NCBI GenBank assembly: GCA_028247315.1
Contig: JAOKFZ010000001.1
Coordinates: 75,248-112,912 of the forward strand
Direction of reading: 5' to 3'
DNA: 37,665 nt
Origin: Bacteroidia bacterium
GTDB taxonomy: Bacteria; Bacteroidota; Bacteroidia; NS11-12g; UBA9320
Below are positions 16,329 to 25,025 of the stretch, piece by piece (positions within the stretch are counted from its first letter, which is position 1; every line of letters begins with the position of its first letter). The notes below the pieces were generated by a model, which saw only the letters and a program-made list of their open reading frames with translations, made no database searches and was not told where the DNA came from. The position numbers and the translations under genes were made by a program.

Positions 16329-18368
16329 CTAGAACAACCCTTCTATCAAAGCATCGTCTGCATTTTGAGCAAGGGTCACCTTCAGTCTATCGTTGCGTTC
16401 CATTTCACGTTTTATAGCAAATTGAGCATTTTCGTTTCTCGCCCAACTGCGGCGTGCTATTCCGTTATTTACATCATAATGGAGCATATTTTTCAAACGA
16501 GCATCGGCATCAGAGGAGCCGTCTAGCAGCATACCAAACCCACCATTCATCACCTCGCCCCATCCTACTCCGCCACCGTTGTGGATACTCACCCATGTCG
16601 CTCCACGAAAACTATCTCCTATCACATTGTGAATGGCCATATCAGCGGTAAATTTACTCCCGTCATAGATGTTACTCGTCTCCCGATACGGAGAATCTGT
16701 ACCACTCACATCATGATGGTCTCTACCTAAAATAATTCCGTCTTTTATATCTCCAGCGGCTATCGCTTGATTAAACGCCTCGGCTATTTTCATGCGGCCT
16801 TCACTATCGGCATAGAGTATTCGTGCTTGCGAGCCTACCACCATTTGATATTGTCCCGCTTCCTCTATCCATTTTATGTTGTCCGCCATTTGCTGCTGTA
16901 TTTCCTTTGGAGCAGTCGCTTGTATTTTCTTCATCACACTGGCAGCTATCTCGTCAGACTTCTTCAAGTCTGCAGGATCTCCACTGGCACATACCCATCT
17001 GAACGGTCCGAAACCGTAGTCGAAACACATAGGCCCAAGTATGTCCTGCACATAGCTAGGGTACTTAAAATCGATACCATTCTCTGCCATAATATCTGCC
17101 CCAGCTCTACTGCTTTCTAACAAAAACGCATTGCCATAATCAAAGAAATACGTTCCTTTCGCTGTATTTCTATCTACTGCGGCGGCATGTCTCCTGAGCG
17201 ATTTGTAAACGTGTTCTTTGAACTCTATCGGCTTATTGGCCATCATTTCATTGCTATCCTCAAAACTTAATCCTGCGGGATAATAACCACCTGCAAAAGG
17301 ATTATGTAAAGACGTCTGGTCACTACCTACGTGTATGAAAATATCTTCGTCTGCAAAACGTTCCCAGATTTCTACCACATTGCCTACATAGGCTATACTT
17401 ACCACTTCTTTAGCTGACTGTGCTTCACGAACACGCACAACTAGCTCGTCCATCTCACTTATCAACTCATCTACCCAACCTTGCTCATGGCGTTTGAGAG
17501 CTGCTGCTGCATTTACCTCAGCACAAATAGTGATGCAACCCGCTATATTTCCAGCCTTAGGCTGAGCACCACTCATACCGCCTAATCCTGCGGTCAAGAA
17601 AATTTTACCTGCTGGAGTATCTCCTTCTTCCAGCTTCATTCTGAAAGCATTCATAACCGTAATGGTAGTACCGTGTACTATACCCTGTGGCCCTATATAC
17701 ATAAAACTCCCTGCAGTCATTTGTCCGTATTGTGTTACGCCAAGTGCATTATACTTTTCCCAATCATCTGGTTTAGAATAGTTGGGTATCATCATACCAT
17801 TGGTCACTACCACGCGAGGAGCGTCTTTGCTACTTGGGAACAATCCCATAGGGTGCCCACTGTACATATGTAGTGTTTGCTCTTCTGTCATCTCACTCAG
17901 GTACTGCATAGTGATAAGGTATTGAGCCCAATTTTGAAACACTGCACCATTGCCCCCATAGGTGATCAACTCATCTGGATGCTGAGCAACCGCAGGATCC
18001 AAATTATTCTGAATCATAAGCATAATACCTGCTGCTTGCCTACTCTTAGCCGGATATTCTTCTATTGGGCGGGCATACATAGAGTAATTTGGCTTGAATC
18101 TGTGCATATAGATTCTGCCGTATTCTTTTAACTCAGTTACAAACTCTGGAGCCAACTCCGCGTGCCATTCCTTCGGAAAATATCTCAATGCATTGCGTAT
18201 AGCCAGTTTCTTTTCTTCCAACGAAAGAATGTCTTTACGTTTGGGTGCAGGAGTGTTTTTGGGGCGGCTGTCTAAGTTGTTGTTCGTGGTAACACGAACC
18301 AATGCTGGCAATTCGTTTGGTATTCCTTGAGATATAAGTGATTTGAAATCCATCTGTGCTTGATTCAT
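16329..18368 (-). CDS. hutU: urocanate hydratase, long eukaryote-like form
   Basis: Urocanase converts urocanate to 4-imidazolone-5-propionate with tightly bound NAD+, the second step of histidine breakdown. Family blocks include TYGGNGAVFQNWAQYL, MYSGHPMGLFPS, YGQMTAGSFMYIGPQGIVHG, GRDHHDVSGTDSPYRET and HNGGGVGWGEV. At 679 residues it is far longer than the classical bacterial enzyme (about 555) and close to mammalian UROC1. It shares with UROC1 the N-terminal block (LAIRNALRYFP, IEEYPA) and the run GSQARILY, where the Pseudomonas enzyme has its Cys410 (ARICWVG). I kept the first ATG; a second in-frame ATG five codons on is possible because the promoter lies very close. Other hut genes are not adjacent. 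Confidence 0.95.
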   Translation of the reverse strand: MNQAQMDFKSLISQGIPNELPALVRVTTNNNLDSRPKNTPAPKRKDILSLEEKKLAIRNALRYFPKEWHAELAPEFVTELKEYGRIYMHRFKPNYSMYARPIEEYPAKSRQAAGIMLMIQNNLDPAVAQHPDELITYGGNGAVFQNWAQYLITMQYLSEMTEEQTLHMYSGHPMGLFPSSKDAPRVVVTNGMMIPNYSKPDDWEKYNALGVTQYGQMTAGSFMYIGPQGIVHGTTITVMNAFRMKLEEGDTPAGKIFLTAGLGGMSGAQPKAGNIAGCITICAEVNAAAALKRHEQGWVDELISEMDELVVRVREAQSAKEVVSIAYVGNVVEIWERFADEDIFIHVGSDQTSLHNPFAGGYYPAGLSFEDSNEMMANKPIEFKEHVYKSLRRHAAAVDRNTAKGTYFFDYGNAFLLESSRAGADIMAENGIDFKYPSYVQDILGPMCFDYGFGPFRWVCASGDPADLKKSDEIAASVMKKIQATAPKEIQQQMADNIKWIEEAGQYQMVVGSQARILYADSEGRMKIAEAFNQAIAAGDIKDGIILGRDHHDVSGTDSPYRETSNIYDGSKFTADMAIHNVIGDSFRGATWVSIHNGGGVGWGEVMNGGFGMLLDGSSDADARLKNMLHYDVNNGIARRSWARNENAQFAIKREMERNDRLKVTLAQNADDALIEGLF

Positions 18369-18374
18369 TTTTTA

Positions 18375-18405
18375 CAAAGGTGTAGTTTGATACGATACTA
18401 ACAAA
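18375..18405 (-). promoter_or_regulatory. hutU promoter
   Basis: On the minus strand TTTG (18405-18402), a 19-nt spacer and CACCTTTG (18382-18375, one mismatch to TAnnTTTG) fit the Bacteroidota consensus. Only 6 nt lie between the -7 element and the first hutU ATG. Confidence 0.5.
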
Positions 18406-18550
18406 GTGGAAGGAGAATTGATTGTTTGTTTCTCGATACAAAGTCACCAAATGGATGAAGAATATCCCTAGAAATAAAACGAGAAGGCAACTGGAAAAAA
18501 AGGGCACACCAAAAAGTAAGCGTCACCGCTATTCTACGTTTCTAATACCA

Positions 18551-18814
18551 ATGAAAAAATTACTGAGTTTGACTGATGTTCTAGTTGCCTGTATGGCAAA
18601 TGCACAAACGCCACTATTGGGACAGGTAAACGGAGCTGAGGTAGGAGACACTATTGCTCTATTTTCTGCTATGGATCAGGATTTAACTAGGTATAGTGTA
18701 CATATTGTAGCAGCAATAGTCGTAGCTGGAAAAATATACCGTACCGGAATATTAATGTATGGTAAGAAAGCGAGCTATAAAGAGTTGGCCAAGTGGTTAT
18801 TTTACAAAAATTAG
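18551..18814 (+). pseudogene. degraded or truncated secreted-protein gene
   Basis: An ATG at 18551 opens 87 codons. The start resembles a signal peptide (MKKLLSLTDVLVACMANAQ) and is followed by GQVNGAEVGDTIALFSA, which looks like the opening of a DUF4369 / secreted thioredoxin-like protein. After about residue 50 the sequence (HIVAAIVVAGKIYRTGILMYGKK) no longer fits such a domain and the frame soon ends. Intact members are several hundred residues long, so this is probably a remnant of a decayed gene. The frame remains open upstream to 18422, but that part does not look like protein. Nothing else is apparent between the hutU promoter and the WD40 gene. Confidence 0.4.
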
Positions 18815-18830
18815 TAACTTAGCAGTCGAG

Positions 18831-20015
18831 ATGCGAAACATATTCTTAATACTATTATTTTCGGGCTTCAGCACTTTGGCACAGGTAGATAGCTTTACCT
18901 ATAGGGCCAACCACACAGATGATATATCATCTGTCGTTTTTAGCCCAGATGGCAAGTATGTAGTAACGGGAAGTTGGGACAATACCGTCATTATCCAAAG
19001 AAACGACACTACTGCTGAGATCATGCAAGTGGTCGAAGATTTTAAAGGAGCCGTAAAAACGATGGCCTTTAGTCGAGATGGCCATAGCCTAATAATAGGA
19101 GGACAAGACGGAAGACTCAACTTCTACGAGTTTAATGACTCCTTTTTTCAGGTGGCGACTAAAGATACGGCGTTTGTCCTCGAAAATACACAAATCAATA
19201 AACTCATATACGGACCTGGAATGCGTACTATTTTTTGTGCAGGAGACAATGGGATATTTACCACTTTTGATCTAGTAAAGCAGAAAAAAATTCCAATAAA
19301 CGGAACTAAATCTATCACAGCTGCCACGGTAGCCATAGACCGTAGCAGCTACTTTATTGCAGTAAAAGGGAGTCCTGTTATCCGTCAATTCGATATTTTC
19401 GGTAAGTTGATTAACACCTTTCAAGGTCATGGCAATGATATTACAGACCTACTGGTAACCTTAGACCGTAAGCACCTCATATCTAGCTCTAAAGACAAAA
19501 CAATACGTGTATGGAACATAGTAAATGCAAAAGAAGAAACAGCACTTACGGAGCATACTAGAGCTGTGACAGATATAGATATGGATCCTTTTGGTGTATA
19601 CTTAGTTAGCGGCAGTTTAGATGGCACAGTAAACATTCATAGCGTAAAAGAGAAGACACTAATGGCACAATTCTCCTTAGAGGGTTACAAAGTAAATGCG
19701 GTGGCACTATCCCCTGACAATACTAAAATAGCAGTGGCAGCTCAACCCAATGGGGTGTCTAATCCTGCTGGATTTTTTGAAATACCAACTGGGCTAGCTA
19801 TACGTAAGATAGTACTCCCAACCAAAATGGACCTAGAGGCCGTGCGTGAGACCAATAAGAGGCGAGTAAAAAAGGCACTAAATAACAAGAGAAAAGAAGA
19901 GACCTCTTCTGAACCTAGCTCTAAAAAAACGGGAAGCATCCCAAAACTAAAATCCAACGCAGAGGTTCTTAATAAAACCCAGCAAGTAACCATAACCATA
20001 AAAGACAATGAGTAA
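18831..20015 (+). CDS. secreted WD40-repeat protein
   Basis: The 394-residue protein starts with a signal peptide (MRNIFLILLFSGFSTLAQ), then WD40-type repeats: HTDDISSVVFSPDGKYVVTG, KTMAFSRDGHSLIIGGQDG, GNDITDLLVTLDRKHLISSS, HTRAVTDIDMDPFGVYLVSG and KVNAVALSPDNTKIAVAA. Five to seven blades would form a propeller. The C-terminus is a basic, probably disordered tail (NKRRVKKALNNKRKEETSSE). I chose ATG 18831 because it gives a clean signal peptide; a longer frame from 18759 adds 24 implausible residues. The end overlaps the RidA start by 8 bases. Ligand and role are unknown; such propellers usually mediate protein contacts. Confidence 0.85.
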   Translation: MRNIFLILLFSGFSTLAQVDSFTYRANHTDDISSVVFSPDGKYVVTGSWDNTVIIQRNDTTAEIMQVVEDFKGAVKTMAFSRDGHSLIIGGQDGRLNFYEFNDSFFQVATKDTAFVLENTQINKLIYGPGMRTIFCAGDNGIFTTFDLVKQKKIPINGTKSITAATVAIDRSSYFIAVKGSPVIRQFDIFGKLINTFQGHGNDITDLLVTLDRKHLISSSKDKTIRVWNIVNAKEETALTEHTRAVTDIDMDPFGVYLVSGSLDGTVNIHSVKEKTLMAQFSLEGYKVNAVALSPDNTKIAVAAQPNGVSNPAGFFEIPTGLAIRKIVLPTKMDLEAVRETNKRRVKKALNNKRKEETSSEPSSKKTGSIPKLKSNAEVLNKTQQVTITIKDNE

Positions 20016-20424
20016 CGAGATACTAAACAGCAGTAAAGCACCAGAACCAGTAGGAGCATACCCACACGCACGCAAAGTGGGAAATTTACTATTCCTGAGT
20101 GGAGTAGGACCACGTGAGCGTGGTACCAAACAAATACCCGGAGTAGAGCTAAATGAAGATGGTACTATAGCCAGCTATGATATAGAAAAACAATGCCACT
20201 CGGTCTTCAATAATGTAAGAACAATTTTGGAAGACGCTGGCAGTAGCTGGGCAAATATTGTAGACGTAACGGTATTCCTTACCAATATGAAAGATGATTT
20301 TAAAACCTACAATCGTTTGTATGCAGAATATTTCAAGGGCAACCAACCGTGTAGGACGACGATGGAGATAAACTGCCTGCCGACTCCGATTGGTATAGAG
20401 TTGAAGGTGATTGCAACGATATAA
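20008..20424 (+). CDS. RidA-family protein, likely 2-aminomuconate deaminase
   Basis: The 138-residue protein is a YjgF/YER057c/UK114 member. The block PVGAYPHARKVGNLLFLSGVGPRERGT...IPGV and the end TTMEINCLPTPIGIELKVIA resemble AmnD, the 2-aminomuconate deaminase of aminophenol and kynurenine degradation, more than they resemble canonical enamine deaminase RidA; the latter has a conserved Arg in an RATV context that here reads RTTMEIN. With the aldehyde dehydrogenase at 9374 it could perform two successive steps of tryptophan breakdown. It overlaps the WD40 gene by 8 bases, so the two are co-expressed, though no functional link is obvious. Superfamily is certain; substrate is inferred from similarity as I recall it. 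Confidence 0.8.
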   Translation: MSNEILNSSKAPEPVGAYPHARKVGNLLFLSGVGPRERGTKQIPGVELNEDGTIASYDIEKQCHSVFNNVRTILEDAGSSWANIVDVTVFLTNMKDDFKTYNRLYAEYFKGNQPCRTTMEINCLPTPIGIELKVIATI

Positions 20425-20439
20425 ATATAGGTCTAGTTC

Positions 20440-21201
20440 CTAATTTGCAATTTGGAGCTTCTTCATATAGCGTATCATCGAAAAATGGGTCTTTAGTGGA
20501 ATACGCGAAAAATTAAGATACTTCTTATCATTCGTTTTGATGTTTCGTCTCAGTCTATTTATGGATGGGCCCACAAAATTTAACACTTCCAAAGAACCGT
20601 ACGCAATATATGCCGGTTTGTAAAACCTTATATTTTGACTGGATACATAGTGCCGGCGAAAAGAACCCGCATTTACCCATAGTGAAGGACTAAGAGCAAA
20701 TATTTCATCAAACGGAGACGTAGCTAGGGTGCTGCAATAAATACCAAACAGTCCTCCAAACGAATGCCCAATAAGTATACGTTGATAAGTGTTGGTATCC
20801 CAAGTAGGTATTATAGAATCTACTATGACTGACAGAAAATCATTTGCTTCGCCTACAAATCTGGCCTTTGGGCCAAAAAAAGTAGTGTCTCCAGGTGGAA
20901 TAAAATCCCTACACCGTTTTTTGTTACTAAACCGCGAGTGACCAATGCCAATAATACGATAATTTACTCTTGAGGGCTTCTCTTCTAATGCCTTGCACAA
21001 CCGATTAACGCGTTTATCTAATCCTGCATCTAGCACATAGATAGAAGTAGTTTGAGTGGCTCCTTTACTTATATTCCTTACGTCTATTAATAAACTGTCG
21101 TTTGCAAAATAAACGGGGACTACTTTTATCGCAACACAATCTTGTGCTTCACAAATAGCAGTTGCCACAACCGTGGCTATTACAAAAAGGATTGTTTTCA
21201 C
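20440..21201 (-). CDS. secreted alpha/beta-hydrolase, putative esterase
   Basis: The 253-residue protein has a signal peptide (MKTILFVIATVVATAICEA). The nucleophile elbow is GHSFGG, with S147 as nucleophile. The order YVLDAG...IIGIGHSRF...RILIGHSFGGLFGIY and the later ALSPSLWVN is that of the esterase D / Fes-like family (PF00756), which includes acyl-ester and siderophore esterases. A late His (LKTHFSMI) could complete the triad. Start is GTG; an out-of-frame ATG lies 5 bases upstream. It follows dapA after 23 nt, so it may be the last gene of that unit. The substrate is unknown. Confidence 0.8.
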   Translation of the reverse strand: MKTILFVIATVVATAICEAQDCVAIKVVPVYFANDSLLIDVRNISKGATQTTSIYVLDAGLDKRVNRLCKALEEKPSRVNYRIIGIGHSRFSNKKRCRDFIPPGDTTFFGPKARFVGEANDFLSVIVDSIIPTWDTNTYQRILIGHSFGGLFGIYCSTLATSPFDEIFALSPSLWVNAGSFRRHYVSSQNIRFYKPAYIAYGSLEVLNFVGPSINRLRRNIKTNDKKYLNFSRIPLKTHFSMIRYMKKLQIAN

Positions 21202-21224
21202 GGCATGTCAAGGTTTGGTCCACA

Positions 21225-22091
21225 TCACAACATCGCTTCATCCAGAGCTGTCTCTGTTGCTTCATTCACAGCTACTACAGGCAGTCTAAAATGATTGCCA
21301 CAGATGCCCATCTTTGAAAGCATATATTTTACTCCCCCCGGATTCCCATCCATAAAAATGGCCTTCATGGCAGGCAATAATATATAGTGCAGCTTCTTGG
21401 CATTTTCAAAATCTCCCTCCAACGCAAAGTGCACCATCTGACTAAATTCTCTCGGGTATGCGTTTCCTACTACGGATATCACTCCTTGCATACCTGCAGC
21501 TATGAACGGCATGGTGTAGCCATCCTCACCACTTATTACCCCAAATCCGTCTGGCTTATCCATCACGATGTCCATACAGACGTCGAAACTACCAGTCGCT
21601 TCTTTGGTTGCTACTATATTTGGCAGTTGAGCTATGCGTAACGTAGTCTCTGAACTGACCATAGAGCCTGTTCTCCCTGGCACATTGTACATTATCACCG
21701 GGAGTGGTGTAGCATCGTTCACTGCTCTGAAATGCTGATAGATACCATCTTGGCTTGGTTTATTGTAGTACGGACTTACACTGAGTATACCATCTACTCC
21801 AACTAGGTTTTCCGTCTTTAGCCTGTCGACTACTACAGCTGTATTGTTCCCTCCTATCCCAAATACAATAGGTAGTCTCCCTGCGTTTACTTCTATTACT
21901 TTTTGCAGTATTTGGTGTTGCTCCACATTACTAATAGTAGGATTTTCACCTGTTGTACCCATCACTACCAGGTAGTTTACTCCGCCATCTACTAGGTGAT
22001 TGGTTAATTTTTCTAACCCATCGAAATCGACACTCCCGTCTGCATAAAATGGTGTAATCATGGCTACTCCTAATCCTCTAAATTTCTCCAT
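21225..22091 (-). CDS. dapA: 4-hydroxy-tetrahydrodipicolinate synthase
   Basis: DapA condenses pyruvate with aspartate semialdehyde in lysine and diaminopimelate synthesis. The 288-residue TIM-barrel protein has the Schiff-base lysine K163 (IVATKEATGS), Tyr135 (MYNVPGRTGS) and the GTTGE loop (T46, T47). The end of the substrate loop reads GTTGENPTIS rather than the commoner GTTGEATLS. Start is one base beyond the DUF6913 stop, so the two are co-transcribed. Confidence 0.95.
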   Translation of the reverse strand: MEKFRGLGVAMITPFYADGSVDFDGLEKLTNHLVDGGVNYLVVMGTTGENPTISNVEQHQILQKVIEVNAGRLPIVFGIGGNNTAVVVDRLKTENLVGVDGILSVSPYYNKPSQDGIYQHFRAVNDATPLPVIMYNVPGRTGSMVSSETTLRIAQLPNIVATKEATGSFDVCMDIVMDKPDGFGVISGEDGYTMPFIAAGMQGVISVVGNAYPREFSQMVHFALEGDFENAKKLHYILLPAMKAIFMDGNPGGVKYMLSKMGICGNHFRLPVVAVNEATETALDEAML

Positions 22092-22092
22092 A

Positions 22093-22605
22093 CTAGTTGA
22101 TGTATTGTTTTATATCGTTAAATAATTCTTCGGCAGTTTCTGCCAGACTTTTGACCATAAAATCTTGAGCAAAAGGATAGTCGTCAAAATGCTTGCCTAT
22201 TCTTGTTTTGGAGGCAGAGTAGGTAGATACCGCCTGCAACTCATTGCAGCCTTCTATATCTAAATTTATCAAGTAATCGAATTGTATAGATGCAAATGAG
22301 GCTACGACTTGTTTCTTCGGTAGTTTCCACAAGTTCAGGTCTTTTTTGCAGAAATATTTCTCTTTCTTATCTGCTACATGCTCTCCCAACTCTTTCTCTT
22401 CTATATAGCCTATGGTAATTACAGTCTTCCCTTCAGATTCAAAGTAATGTATCACTTTATTGAGCAATTGTGCAGATGTCTTTTTTACATCATACACTAC
22501 ACCTACTTCTCGCACTTCGTTCATCTTTTTGAGCGATTCCAACTTGCTGCGTTGCTTGTGTCTAGCTAGGCTTTTTTTTCCTATTTGTATTCTAAAATCT
22601 GCCAA
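22093..22605 (-). CDS. DUF6913 family protein
   Basis: The 170-residue soluble protein matches the Bacteroidota family now called DUF6913, found near dapA and ligA in this phylum. It has a basic N-terminus (KKSLARHKQRSKLESLKKM), a region EVGVVYDVKKTSAQLLNKVI that suggests a Rossmann-like fold, and FDYLINLDIEGCNELQ near the middle. Function is unknown. The start is TTG with no in-frame ATG near; a perfect -7 element ends only 5 nt before it. Confidence 0.75.
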   Translation of the reverse strand: MADFRIQIGKKSLARHKQRSKLESLKKMNEVREVGVVYDVKKTSAQLLNKVIHYFESEGKTVITIGYIEEKELGEHVADKKEKYFCKKDLNLWKLPKKQVVASFASIQFDYLINLDIEGCNELQAVSTYSASKTRIGKHFDDYPFAQDFMVKSLAETAEELFNDIKQYIN

Positions 22606-22610
22606 TAGGA

Positions 22611-22618
22611 CAAAGGTA
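22611..22618 (-). promoter_or_regulatory. candidate -7 element for DUF6913-dapA
   Basis: Minus-strand TACCTTTG is a perfect TAnnTTTG match and leaves only 5 nt to the TTG start at 22605, so the transcript would be almost leaderless or translation would start further in. No clear -33 element was found. Confidence 0.4.
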
Positions 22619-22680
22619 GGGATTTGCGGAGTAACTCTCAGCTCTTTACAATTCCTATATATTCAACCACAGTCTGTGTC

Positions 22681-24720
22681 TTAGTCGAATCTCAACATCC
22701 TAGCAAACTCATCCTCTGTAATCATCCTTACTCCTAGTTTCTCCGCTTTCTCTTTTTTGGCAGGGCCCATACTGTCTCCTGCTACTATGAAGTCAGTAGA
22801 CTTGGAGATAGAACTTACATTTTTGCCTCCGTTGTCTTCTATAAGCTTCTTCAACTCGTTGCGGCTAAAGCGACCAAAAACACCACTCACCACTATTTTA
22901 GCTCCGTCAAGTGCGTTACTGGCTAATTCTTTTTCTACTACTTGAAATTGTAAGCCTGCCACTTTCAGACGGTCTATTTCTTCTCTATTTTCAGGTATAT
23001 TGAAATAATCAATAACACTCTTTGCAATCACTCCACCTATTTCGCTTACGGCATTTAGCGTCTCAAAGTCTGCCGCTATCACCGCATCTATATTTTTAAA
23101 GTGGAAAGCCAATTTTTTGGCTACCGTCTCTCCAACAAAGCGAATTCCCAGACCAAACAATACCCGTTCGAAAGAAATATTCTTAGACGCTTCTACCCCA
23201 CTTATTATATTCTCTACCGTCTTTTCTTTGAAACTCACTAAACGTTCGTCTCCTGTATCTTCATTGGCAATCGACTTACTAAGACCGAGCAGTTGCTCTG
23301 CATCTAACGCGTATAAATCTGCTGCTCTTTTTACAAAACCCGACTGGTACAATACATCTATCTTTCCTTCTCCTAAACTAGACACATCCATCGCCTTACG
23401 ACCAATAAAATGTTCTATGCGGCCTTTTACCTGCGGCGGACAGCTTTGCGTATTGGGGCACCTAAACACGGCATCTCCCTCTGGTCTTTCCAATGGAGTC
23501 TCACACTCTGGGCACGCCGGCGTGAACTGTGTAGGTATGCTATTAGCCTCTCTATTGCTTGTGTCTACTTCTACAATTTTAGGGATAATCTCTCCACCCT
23601 TTTCTACAAAAACTCTATCACCTAAGCGAATATCTAAATCCGCTATAAAATCTGCATTGTGCAGGCTTGCACGCTTTACCGTAGTGCCAAGCAGTTGCAT
23701 TGGTTCTAGATTAGCAACGGGAGTAACTGCACCGGTTCTACCTACTTGGTAGCTAATGCTGATAAGCCTGCTCTCCGCTCGTTCGGTCTCAAACTTATAA
23801 GACATAGCCCACCGCGGAAACTTACTGGTAAAGCCCATCTCTTGCTGCTGCAATTGACCATTTACCTTAATCACTACCCCATCTATCTCAAAACTGAGGT
23901 TCTTACGCTCTGTATCCCAGTATTCTATAAAAGTCCACACATCTTCTATGCTATCGCACAGTCGCGTAGCGTCATCTACTGGCAAGCCGTATTCTTTCAT
24001 ACGCTTTAGGCTATCCCAGTGGTCGAGCTCTTCTTTGCCGTGCTCGGAGAGTTGATAGAGAAATCCATCTAGTGGTCGCTTGGCTACCTCTGCACTATCT
24101 TGCATTTTTATAGTTCCAGCTGCGGTATTTCGTGGATTTTTATAGAGGTCTTCTCCATTCTTTGCTCGGCCTTCGTTTAGTTTGGTAAAAGCTGCTTTAT
24201 GCATAAAAATCTCACCTCTCACTTCTAACATTGGAGGGTAATTGCCCTTTAGCTTGTGTGGAACTGATCGAATGGTTTTTACATTGGTAGTCACATCATC
24301 CCCGTGTGTGCCGTCTCCACGGGTAATGGCTTGGTCTAACTTCCCGTCTACATACCTAAGTGCAATCGCAAATCCATCAAACTTCAGTTCGGCGGTGTAT
24401 TGGTATGCATTGCCTCCATTGAGTTTTGCTACTCGTGCATCAAAATCAAGCAATTCTTCTTTGTTGTAGGTATTCCCTAGGCTCAGCATACGTGTACTGT
24501 GTGGGACGGTATTAAAGTTTTTGGTAATGTCTCCGCCTACTTGCTGCGTGGGACTATTGGGGTCTGCATACTGCGGAAATGCTTGCTCTAATTTCTCCAA
24601 TTCTTTGAGTTTTACATCAAACTCACGGTCAGATATAGTAGAATTGGTTAGCACATAGTAGTTATAGTTGTGCTGTTTTAACTCTATAGTTAGTTCTTGT
24701 ATTTTGACTTGTGTAGACAC
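22681..24720 (-). CDS. ligA: NAD-dependent DNA ligase
   Basis: LigA seals nicks in replication and repair using NAD+. Domains in order: Ia (HNYNYYVLTNSTISDREFD), the adenylation domain with catalytic K113 in ELKFDGFAIALRY, the OB fold (YQVGRTGAVTPVANL), a four-cysteine zinc finger (CPECETPLERPEGDAVFRCPNTQSC), helix-hairpin-helix repeats (FGLGIRFVGETVA) and a C-terminal BRCT domain (AKIVVSGVFGRFSRNELKKL). GTG at 24720 gives the customary N-terminus (MSTQVKIQELTIEL, 679 residues); TTG at 24735 would add five residues. It is upstream of DUF6913-dapA-esterase on the same strand. Confidence 0.97.
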   Translation of the reverse strand: MSTQVKIQELTIELKQHNYNYYVLTNSTISDREFDVKLKELEKLEQAFPQYADPNSPTQQVGGDITKNFNTVPHSTRMLSLGNTYNKEELLDFDARVAKLNGGNAYQYTAELKFDGFAIALRYVDGKLDQAITRGDGTHGDDVTTNVKTIRSVPHKLKGNYPPMLEVRGEIFMHKAAFTKLNEGRAKNGEDLYKNPRNTAAGTIKMQDSAEVAKRPLDGFLYQLSEHGKEELDHWDSLKRMKEYGLPVDDATRLCDSIEDVWTFIEYWDTERKNLSFEIDGVVIKVNGQLQQQEMGFTSKFPRWAMSYKFETERAESRLISISYQVGRTGAVTPVANLEPMQLLGTTVKRASLHNADFIADLDIRLGDRVFVEKGGEIIPKIVEVDTSNREANSIPTQFTPACPECETPLERPEGDAVFRCPNTQSCPPQVKGRIEHFIGRKAMDVSSLGEGKIDVLYQSGFVKRAADLYALDAEQLLGLSKSIANEDTGDERLVSFKEKTVENIISGVEASKNISFERVLFGLGIRFVGETVAKKLAFHFKNIDAVIAADFETLNAVSEIGGVIAKSVIDYFNIPENREEIDRLKVAGLQFQVVEKELASNALDGAKIVVSGVFGRFSRNELKKLIEDNGGKNVSSISKSTDFIVAGDSMGPAKKEKAEKLGVRMITEDEFARMLRFD

Positions 24721-25025
24721 TCGGCGAATGTACAAAACATAGATTTTCTATGCTATGCTAAACTCACACAAGATATGGTCAATTATAGCACACACTGAAA
24801 AGCCTAAAGTCCTGAAATATGAAAAAATCACCCTTTTTGAGAGTAATTTTTTCACATAAGTATTCAGCATCATCAAAGCTTACTATCGAGTTTTCATAAC
24901 AATTGAGAAGTGTTCGCTTTGCTTATTAAATCAAAAGTAAATTAAACCAACAAGCATTCTGCAATGACTTCGGCACTAGCATAGCGAACGCTGCGTTTAA
25001 ACCTCTAAACGCCACATACTGGCTC
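24721..25025. other. 305-nt intergenic region without a gene
   Basis: No open frame looks like protein. It holds two inverted repeats. GTTCGCTTTGC (24912-24922) pairs with GCATAGCGAAC (24979-24989) with one mismatch. GCGTTTA/TAAACGC (24993-25012, 6-nt loop) is a perfect hairpin 13 nt beyond the response-regulator stop. The hairpin might end that transcript but has no T-tract. Confidence 0.4.

Noticed and set aside
23117..23752. 211-codon plus-strand open frame
   Set aside because: It is the antisense of ligA; zinc finger, helix-hairpin-helix and OB-fold codons are clear on the other strand.
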